From: Methylomonas sp.
GTDB taxonomy: Bacteria > Pseudomonadota > Gammaproteobacteria > Methylococcales > Methylomonadaceae
DNA length: 64,000 bases
Reading direction: 5' to 3'
Assembly: GCA_002928965.1 (NCBI GenBank)
Contig: PERU01000012.1
Location: 1-64,000 of the forward strand
Each line of letters opens with the position of its first letter. Position 1 is the stretch's first letter. Made by a program: the position numbers and the translations under genes. The notes beneath the pieces were generated by a model. It was not told where the DNA came from, did not search any database, and worked only from the letters and a program-made list of their open reading frames with translations. Below are positions 58,565 to 64,000 of this stretch, in pieces.

Positions 58565-59695
58565 ATGACTATCGATTTAGAAGCGTTACGTTTGCTTGGC
58601 TGGGTGATGTTGGGTGTGATGGTAATCGGTCTGGCTTTATTTGAAGGGTTGAGTATTGGTGTGACCTTGTTGTTGCCAGTCCTGAGTATTGACAATATTC
58701 AACGACATCACGTAAGTAAATTGATTGCCCCTGTAAGTTTGGGAAACTTGGCGTGGTTGGTGGTTACACTGACGGTATTGTTTGCCGCTTGGCCGATTGC
58801 TTATGCGGTTTGTTTGGCCAGTTTGTACTGGCTGATTTTGCCCATACTGTTGACCCTGCTTTGCCGCCCCCTGGCGCTGTATTTTCTGAGTACTTGTGAC
58901 CAACCCTTCTGGCAGAAATACGCACCAAAATTGTTAACAGCCAGCGGAGTGGTGCCGGCAGTACTGTTTGGTCTTATCGTCGGTAATTTACTGAAAGGGA
59001 TTCCGTTTCATTTGGATAGCGACATGCGCATCCTGTTTTTGGGTGATGTGTGGGGCTTGTTTAATCTATTTTCACTTTTGGTGGCGGCGATTTGCGTGGC
59101 ATTATTGGCGTTGCATGGTGCAGTGTATGTGCAATTAAATGCTGATGCCGATCTGGTTCCGCGTGCCAAGGCTATCTCGTTGCGAGCGGGTGTGTTGTTT
59201 GTGGTGTTATTTGCAATGGCTGGGCTATGGATAATGCACCTTGAGGGTTATCACATCAGTTCAGAGATACTGTCAAATGGACCCTCCAATCCGTTGGCAA
59301 AGTTTGTCAAGCGCGGCGAAGGGTTGTGGCTGGATAACTATGAGCATCTGCCAATGTTATGGTGTGTGCCCATTTTGGCGTTTGTTGCGGCGATTACTTC
59401 TATAACCTTGTCTGTGCAAGATAAAGCCTATTGGGCCATGCTGGCCAGTTCATTGTGCGTGACGATGGTTGTATTGACCTGGGGTGCGTCCATGTTTCCT
59501 TTTTTATTGCCATCAAACATCTCCTTGAATAGTTCCTTGGCGATTTGGGATAGCAGTGCCAGTCAGCTGACTTTGCAAGCCGTTGAATGGTTGGCGTTGT
59601 TTGCGCTGCCGCTGATGTTTATAGTCGGTCGTTGGGTATTCAGGCTGTTTGCCCCTCAACCGTTTCGAGTAACAATTGCTGAAAGCGATGCATAG
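58565..59695 (+). CDS. Cytochrome bd-type oxidase subunit II, divergent
   Basis: 376 aa, about eight to nine membrane segments. It aligns along its length with CydB, e.g. FAAWPIAYA, VVPAVLFGLIVGNLLKGIPF, MFPFLLPSNISLNSSLAIWD and SSASQLTL. Residues normally kept in CydB are replaced: TDGFDMG reads FEGLSIG, and HWDGNQVW reads VSLGNLAW (Asp58 to Leu59). AAGGAGCATAAGCC provides the ribosome-binding site. No CydX-like small subunit or cydDC exporter is seen nearby. Confidence 0.9.
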   Translation: MTIDLEALRLLGWVMLGVMVIGLALFEGLSIGVTLLLPVLSIDNIQRHHVSKLIAPVSLGNLAWLVVTLTVLFAAWPIAYAVCLASLYWLILPILLTLLCRPLALYFLSTCDQPFWQKYAPKLLTASGVVPAVLFGLIVGNLLKGIPFHLDSDMRILFLGDVWGLFNLFSLLVAAICVALLALHGAVYVQLNADADLVPRAKAISLRAGVLFVVLFAMAGLWIMHLEGYHISSEILSNGPSNPLAKFVKRGEGLWLDNYEHLPMLWCVPILAFVAAITSITLSVQDKAYWAMLASSLCVTMVVLTWGASMFPFLLPSNISLNSSLAIWDSSASQLTLQAVEWLALFALPLMFIVGRWVFRLFAPQPFRVTIAESDA

Positions 59696-59970
59696 TAACG
59701 GGCCTTGTGGCGACGGTATGCAATTCATTTTCTTGATTGGCTATTTCAATGCCATCTTCTCTAAATTGTCATTTCGGCCTGACCCTTCAAACCAGGGCAG
59801 GCTTCATGGGCATGATGGTTTAGTTGAAGCGGTTTGGCTAATCAGGTTTGTGTTTGTATCAAATGCCGCCAATGCCTGCCGCATTTAGAGTTGCTTTTTT
59901 CTTTAGATAGGTCGATAGTTTCTGGGGATAATTTCGACTTCCATCAACAATAACTAAAAAGGGAAAGCGC

Positions 59971-60549
59971 ATGAAAAAATTACTCAATTACACCTTGATC
60001 GGTATCTTGGCATTGATTCCGGTGGTGGTGATTTTGCAGATTATTTTGTTTGTTAAAGATCGTTTTACCGACTTGTTTCAATTTGTATACGGCTATTCGG
60101 ATAATTACTTCATCACCTTTTTACTGTTTGGTTTCAGTTTTGGCTTGATAACCTATGTTGGTCATCGGGTCAGTTTGGGGCGGTTTTCAATTATTGCCGG
60201 TTTTGAGCATCTGATTGAGCGGATTCCGTTGCTTAGCACCATTTATCGCGTCACCAAAAAACTGGTACACATGATTGCAGGGCATGAATTACAAGAACCG
60301 CGCGAAGTGGTGTATGTGGAATACCCAAAAGAAGGTTTGTGGGTACCGGCTTATGTCACCAATAAAGTCGAGGATCGCTATATTTTATTTGTGCCTACTT
60401 CACCTAACCCAACCTCAGGCTTTGCCATCATCGTTCATGAATCCAAAATCATCAAATCCGCTATGAGTATTGAACAAGTCACCAGTTTTATCATTAGCGT
60501 CGGCGCAGATTACGAACATCTCAAAGAAGCGACCAAGCTGCCGATTTAA
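59971..60549 (+). CDS. DUF502 family membrane protein
   Basis: 192 aa with two membrane segments (LIGILALIPVVVILQIILFV and NYFITFLLFGFSFGLITYVG). A conserved cytoplasmic part follows, with LIERIPLLSTIYRVTKKL, EYPKEGLWVPAYVTN, and FVPTSPNPTSGF. No function is established. AAAAGGGAAAGCGC gives the ribosome-binding site. It abuts pncC with no gap. Confidence 0.88.
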   Translation: MKKLLNYTLIGILALIPVVVILQIILFVKDRFTDLFQFVYGYSDNYFITFLLFGFSFGLITYVGHRVSLGRFSIIAGFEHLIERIPLLSTIYRVTKKLVHMIAGHELQEPREVVYVEYPKEGLWVPAYVTNKVEDRYILFVPTSPNPTSGFAIIVHESKIIKSAMSIEQVTSFIISVGADYEHLKEATKLPI

Positions 60550-61062
60550 GTGCTGAAACAGCCAGTGGAAAACACTATGCATGCTTTGGCGGCTAGCTTG
60601 GGTAATCAGCTAAAAAGCCGAGGTTGGCAATTGGCCCTGGCAGAATCCTGTACCGGAGGTGCTATCGCTCAGGCTGTGACCGATATAGCAGGTAGTTCTG
60701 CTTGGTTTGATCGTGGTTTTGTAACCTATAGCAATGCAGCCAAAATGGAAATGCTAGGTGTTAAGTACGCTACTTTGGAGAGTGTTGGTGCTGTCAGTCA
60801 GGAAACGGCATTGGAGATGGTGGCGGGCGCACTGGTAAACAGTCATGCAGACCTTGCCATTGCCGTTACCGGTATCGCCGGTCCTGAAGGGGGTACGCTT
60901 GAAAAGCCTGTTGGTACGGTGTTTATTGCCTGGCAGTGCCGAGGCCAAGCAGCGGACTGGATTAAACAGCGCTTTATGGGCGATAGGCAGGCTGTGCGGC
61001 GACAAGTGGTTGAGTTTAGTCTGCGTCAGTTGGCTAAGCTTGCCTTGGAGGGTGCTGATTAA
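60550..61062 (+). CDS. pncC: Nicotinamide-nucleotide amidase (CinA C-terminal type)
   Basis: 170 aa. The start is GTG 60550 directly after the previous stop (TTTAAGTG). It deamidates NMN to nicotinate mononucleotide in the pyridine-nucleotide salvage cycle. LALAESCTGGAIAQAVTDIA carries the catalytic Ser, and FDRGFVTYSNAAKMEMLGV and AVTGIAGPEGGT complete the fold. The usual N-terminal CinA (MoCF) domain is absent, as in E. coli PncC. NAD recycling matters in this genome also because of the SIR2-like protein, though the two are far apart. Confidence 0.93.
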   Translation: MLKQPVENTMHALAASLGNQLKSRGWQLALAESCTGGAIAQAVTDIAGSSAWFDRGFVTYSNAAKMEMLGVKYATLESVGAVSQETALEMVAGALVNSHADLAIAVTGIAGPEGGTLEKPVGTVFIAWQCRGQAADWIKQRFMGDRQAVRRQVVEFSLRQLAKLALEGAD

Positions 61063-61174
61063 ATCCACATTGCCACGCAAGCGAAAATTCAGTTTTTCGA
61101 TGGATTCTAAGTTTCTGTTTCCCTTCAGTCGCGGCGAAAATTTAAGCGGCTGTTAGGGGCGCGATGAACAAAAC

Positions 61175-61250
61175 GATTCCGCTCATGGTTCGACAAGCAC
61201 ACCACGAACGGAATCAAGCACTTGCCGTTCCTCCTGTGCCTGTCGAAGGA
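61175..61250. repeat. Dispersed repeat with hairpin (TTCGACAAG type)
   Basis: GATTCCGCTCATGGT and ACCACGAACGGAATC pair as a 15-bp arm with two mismatches around TCGACAAGCAC. The reverse strand reads like the widespread intergenic element with GTTCGTGGTG, CTTGTCGAACCATGA and CCTTCGACAGG. The flank ends TGTCGAAGGA. Confidence 0.65.
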
Positions 61251-61418
61251 TTAAATCAGCGCTTCCTTAGCTAATCCATTTACAGCGCAGCTTATGAATA
61301 CGCATGAAACAAGTTCGTCTGATGTAGGCGCCAATTCATTCTCACTGTGTGGATAAATTCGCACCGAGCGATTGTATTAGTTATTTTGTTTGAACTCCTT
61401 AGCTCTATTAAAAGCTGC

Positions 61419-61533
61419 CGTCATGCCAGCCGGGAGATGAGCATCCAGTGCCATGGATGGTAAGCTTCAATCCATTCATGAGGTCTGGATTCCCGCAATC
61501 CCCTTGCGCCCTAGAGGGTATGCCGGAATGGCG
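61419..61533. repeat. MITE/REP-like element with CGTCATGCC ends
   Basis: It starts CGTCATGCCAGCCGGGAG and ends TATGCCGGAATGGCGAG, imperfect inverted ends. Internal CATCCAGTGCCATGGATGG and CTGGATTCCCGCAATCC are typical of a common proteobacterial intergenic repeat. No ORF is inside. Confidence 0.6.
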
Positions 61534-61641
61534 AGTACCTGCACGAATCTGACGAATAAGAATTAGAGTAAAAAGGGTTTAGTCCCCACTTGGCAATTAC
61601 GTTAAAATGGCGATTCTGTTCACACTGTGGATATTGTCGCC

Positions 61642-62427
61642 ATGTTGAAAAAAACTCTGCTTACCGTCAGCCTCGCATTGCTTATCAATGCCTGCGCCAC
61701 AAGCCCTACCGGCAGAACCCAGTTTATTTACATGCCGGACAACCAAGTTGATCAAATGGGTTTGCAATCCTTCAGTGATATGAAGAGCAAAAATCCTGTC
61801 AGCAAAAATACCCGTTACAGCCAGTTTGCCAGTTGTGTGGCTCAGGCCATCATCATGCAGACGGGTGGTCAATGGGAAGTCGTGGTTTTTGAAGACGATA
61901 CCCTGAACGCGTTTGCATTGCCCGGCAATAAAATTGGTGTGCATACCGGCCTGATCAATCTGGTCGATAATCAGGATCAGTTGGCTGCGGTGATTGGCCA
62001 TGAAGTTGGTCACGTGCTGGCGAGGCATAGTAACGAGCGATTGTCTCAGGAATCCGCTGTCAGCACTGGTCTGTCAATGGTGCAGGCGGTTTCGCAACCG
62101 CAAACTGCGCTGGGTCAGACTGCGCTGGGATTGCTGGGTGTGGGCGCGCAATATGGCGTGATTCTGCCCTTTAGCCGGGTTCACGAAACCGAAGCTGACA
62201 CCATTGGTCTGGATTTAATGGCCCGTGCCGGATTCGATCCTCGCCAAAGTATTAACCTGTGGCTGAAAATGGATAAGGCTGCGCAGGGCGGACAGCCCAT
62301 CGAATTTATGTCCACACATCCTTCGCATGGCAGCCGCATAGACAATCTCAATCAAAATATGAATAAAGCCATCCAGCTACAGCAACAAGCCTGGAATATG
62401 GGTAAACAACCGCGTTGCACCAAATAA
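61642..62427 (+). CDS. M48 family zinc metalloprotease lipoprotein (LoiP/YggG-like)
   Basis: 261 aa from ATG 61642; a GTG 15 bases upstream is less likely. The signal ends in a lipobox-like LLINACAT (Cys18), so it is probably outer-membrane anchored. Zinc-binding HEVGHVLARH starts at His120 and the third ligand is in RVHETEADTIGLDLM. The family (E. coli LoiP and BepA relatives) degrades misfolded envelope proteins. The TAA stop overlaps the next gene's ATG (TAATG). Confidence 0.92.
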   Translation: MLKKTLLTVSLALLINACATSPTGRTQFIYMPDNQVDQMGLQSFSDMKSKNPVSKNTRYSQFASCVAQAIIMQTGGQWEVVVFEDDTLNAFALPGNKIGVHTGLINLVDNQDQLAAVIGHEVGHVLARHSNERLSQESAVSTGLSMVQAVSQPQTALGQTALGLLGVGAQYGVILPFSRVHETEADTIGLDLMARAGFDPRQSINLWLKMDKAAQGGQPIEFMSTHPSHGSRIDNLNQNMNKAIQLQQQAWNMGKQPRCTK

Positions 62428-63629
62428 TGAATCCGCATTTACCGTTACTTCACCCCTATCCGTTTGAAAAGCTCGCGACTTTAAAGCAAGGCATTTCACC
62501 TCCAACTGACATGGCTCATATCGCTTTGTCGATTGGCGAACCCAAGCACGCTACGCCAGATTTGATCAAGGATGCGTTGATTGAGCATTTACAAGGATTG
62601 ACGCAATACCCTACCACCAAAGGGCTGCCCGAATTGCGTCAAGCCATCGCAGCCTGGATGAGCCGCCGCTTTGAAATACCAGCTGATTATATTGATGCGG
62701 AAACACAGATATTGCCGGTTAATGGCACTCGCGAGGCCTTGTTTGCCATCGTGCAGGCAGTGATCGATCCGACTGAAAAGCCAGTGGTGATCATGCCGAA
62801 CCCGTTCTATCAAATTTACGAAGGCGCAGCTTTGTTGGCCGGTGCCGAGCCGTATTATTTGAATACCTTGGAATCGGATGGCTATTTGCCGAATTTTGAT
62901 AGCGTGCCGGAAGCTATTTGGCAACGCTGTCAGCTGATGTTTATCTGCTCACCCGGCAATCCGACCGGCACGGTCATGTCGCTGGCCGATCATGCAAAAT
63001 TGCTGAGTTTGGCCGAGAAATATGATTTTGTGATTGCCTCAGACGAGTGTTATACCGAATTGTACGATGATGAAGCCAATCCGCCCCAAGGCTTGCTGCA
63101 AAGCGCCTATCAACTGGGAAACACAGAGTTTAAACGCTGCGTGATTTTTCAAAGTCTGTCCAAGCGTTCCAATGCACCTGGGCTCCGTTCGGGGTTCGTA
63201 GCGGGTGATGCAGCCGTAATGCAGCAATTTCTTAAATATCGCACTTATCATGGCTGCCCAATGCCGGTGACCACTCAGCATGCCAGCATCGCTGCCTGGA
63301 ATGATGAAGAACACGTGTTAAATAACCGGAGCATGTATCGCGACAAATTTACGGCGTTTATCGGGATTTTGCAGGATGTCTGTGAAATCAGTCGGCCGCC
63401 GGCCAGTTTTTATGTCTGGCTAAAAACACCAATGCCTGACTCCCAGTTTGCACAGCAGTTGTTTGCCCAGCAAAACGTTACCGTGTTACCCGGCAGTTAT
63501 CTGTCTCGCGATAGTGGCGGAATTAATCCGGGAGTCAATCATGTGCGTATCGCACTGGTCGCGCCGTTGGAAGAATGTATCGAGGCCGCGCAGCGTATTA
63601 AAGCTTTTCTCCATGAAAATACCCCGTAG
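62427..63629 (+). CDS. dapC: Succinyldiaminopimelate transaminase (class I aminotransferase)
   Basis: 400 aa from ATG 62427. PLP-dependent fold type I: the cofactor-binding Lys is in FQSLSKRSNAPGLRSGF, with CSPGNPTGTV and SDECYTELY before it. It makes N-succinyl-diaminopimelate in the succinylase route to lysine and cell-wall mDAP. The DapC rather than generic aminotransferase assignment rests on the sequence start (HPYPFEKLATLKQGI) and on dapD following. Confidence 0.92.
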   Translation: MNPHLPLLHPYPFEKLATLKQGISPPTDMAHIALSIGEPKHATPDLIKDALIEHLQGLTQYPTTKGLPELRQAIAAWMSRRFEIPADYIDAETQILPVNGTREALFAIVQAVIDPTEKPVVIMPNPFYQIYEGAALLAGAEPYYLNTLESDGYLPNFDSVPEAIWQRCQLMFICSPGNPTGTVMSLADHAKLLSLAEKYDFVIASDECYTELYDDEANPPQGLLQSAYQLGNTEFKRCVIFQSLSKRSNAPGLRSGFVAGDAAVMQQFLKYRTYHGCPMPVTTQHASIAAWNDEEHVLNNRSMYRDKFTAFIGILQDVCEISRPPASFYVWLKTPMPDSQFAQQLFAQQNVTVLPGSYLSRDSGGINPGVNHVRIALVAPLEECIEAAQRIKAFLHENTP

Positions 63630-63726
63630 GACGTGCTGAACAACTTGAAGCGCATCGGTCGCGATTGATGTGACTTCTTGCGTCGACACACCCTGCATTC
63701 GTCAATCCTTAAATATACGAAAGCCC

Positions 63727-64000
63727 ATGTCAAACCTGGAAACCATCATTAACGACGCGTTTGAAAACCGCGCCGAAATTAGTCCGTCCACTGTCTCCGC
63801 AGAAGTCCGCGAAGCGGTCGCCACTGCACTTAACTTGCTCGACAAAGGCGAAGCCCGTGTTGCTGAGAAAATAGACGGCGACTGGGTTACGCATCAATGG
63901 CTGAAAAAAGCCGTATTGCTGTCATTTCGTATTAACGAAAACAAAGTCATTGAAAGCGGCGATGTGCGGTATTACGACAAAGTGCCGACCAAATTCGGTC
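63727..64000 (+). CDS. dapD: Tetrahydrodipicolinate N-succinyltransferase, N-terminal part
   Basis: The first 91 codons are in the window; the gene runs off the end. [20 protein letters not shown] opens it, and [19 protein letters not shown] is a family signature. DapD adds succinyl-CoA's succinyl group to tetrahydrodipicolinate, the step before DapC. It lies about 97 bases after dapC on the same strand. Confidence 0.95.
   Translation, partial: MSNLETIINDAFENRAEISPSTVSAEVREAVATALNLLDKGEARVAEKIDGDWVTHQWLKKAVLLSFRINENKVIESGDVRYYDKVPTKFG

Larger units (their letters stand above)
61063..61641. other. Intergenic region with dispersed repeats
   Basis: About 580 bases without a gene. It holds two repeat elements (61175-61250 and 61419-61533). 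The tail near 61560-61640 probably contains the promoter of the M48 protease gene. Confidence 0.6.

Noticed and set aside
59676-59888. Possible CydX-like small subunit after the bd oxidase
   Set aside because: The frame (MQFIFLIGYFNAIFSKL region) has one short hydrophobic stretch but continues with hydrophilic, repeat-like sequence and lacks the CydX start MWYF.

Overview
The window is chromosomal DNA from a gammaproteobacterium. It shows the classical S10-spc-alpha ribosomal order, tig-clpP-clpX-lon-hupB-ppiD synteny, RdgC, DarP/YjgA, Smg, type IV pilus ATPases and an L,D-transpeptidase/Lpp envelope. The overall feel (moderate GC, tsaP-dprA-smg-topA order, repeat types) would suit a Methylococcales-like methanotroph, but no diagnostic methane-oxidation gene is present, so the order-level placement is a guess.

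Layout. (1) 1-13.7 kb: the 3' end of tuf, then the S10, spc and alpha operons (rpsJ to rplQ, including secY, rpmJ and rpoA) and a tRNA-Thr(UGU) closed by a terminator. (2) 13.7-22.5 kb: a visibly GC-richer accessory island directly downstream of the tRNA. On the minus strand it carries a tightly overlapped hsdR-hsdM-hsdS-SIR2-like operon, a 35-codon remnant-like ORF overlapping the SIR2 stop, and a DUF1778/GNAT toxin-antitoxin pair. No integrase or clear att repeat is visible. (3) 22.6-35.8 kb: genes for peptidoglycan and envelope remodelling (mepA, mtgA, three L,D-transpeptidases, an Lpp-like alanine-zipper lipoprotein ending in Lys, a Tat-exported DUF882/YcbK-like protein, a glycine-zipper protein, mltB), interspersed with darP, rdgC and phosphoglucomutase. 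(4) 35.8-45.5 kb: pilU and pilT, a DksA/TraR-type zinc-finger protein, icd, a TsaP-like LysM protein, dprA, smg, topA and a DUF192 protein. (5) 45.5-54.9 kb: tRNA-Leu, tig-clpP-clpX-lon (protein folding and turnover), hupB, tRNA-Val, tRNA-Asp, ppiD and a small RcnB-like secreted protein. (6) 55-64 kb: phoB-phoR with a Pho-box-like site upstream, a divergent cytochrome bd-type oxidase pair, a DUF502 membrane protein, pncC, intergenic repeats, an M48 metalloprotease, and dapC followed by the start of dapD (succinylase branch of lysine/diaminopimelate synthesis).

The most interesting items are the SIR2-like protein built into a type I restriction-modification operon, and the cydAB-like pair. The latter lacks several residues otherwise conserved in canonical bd quinol oxidases, in both subunits at once. 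Protein functions are assigned by recognising family motifs by eye; no database search was possible.
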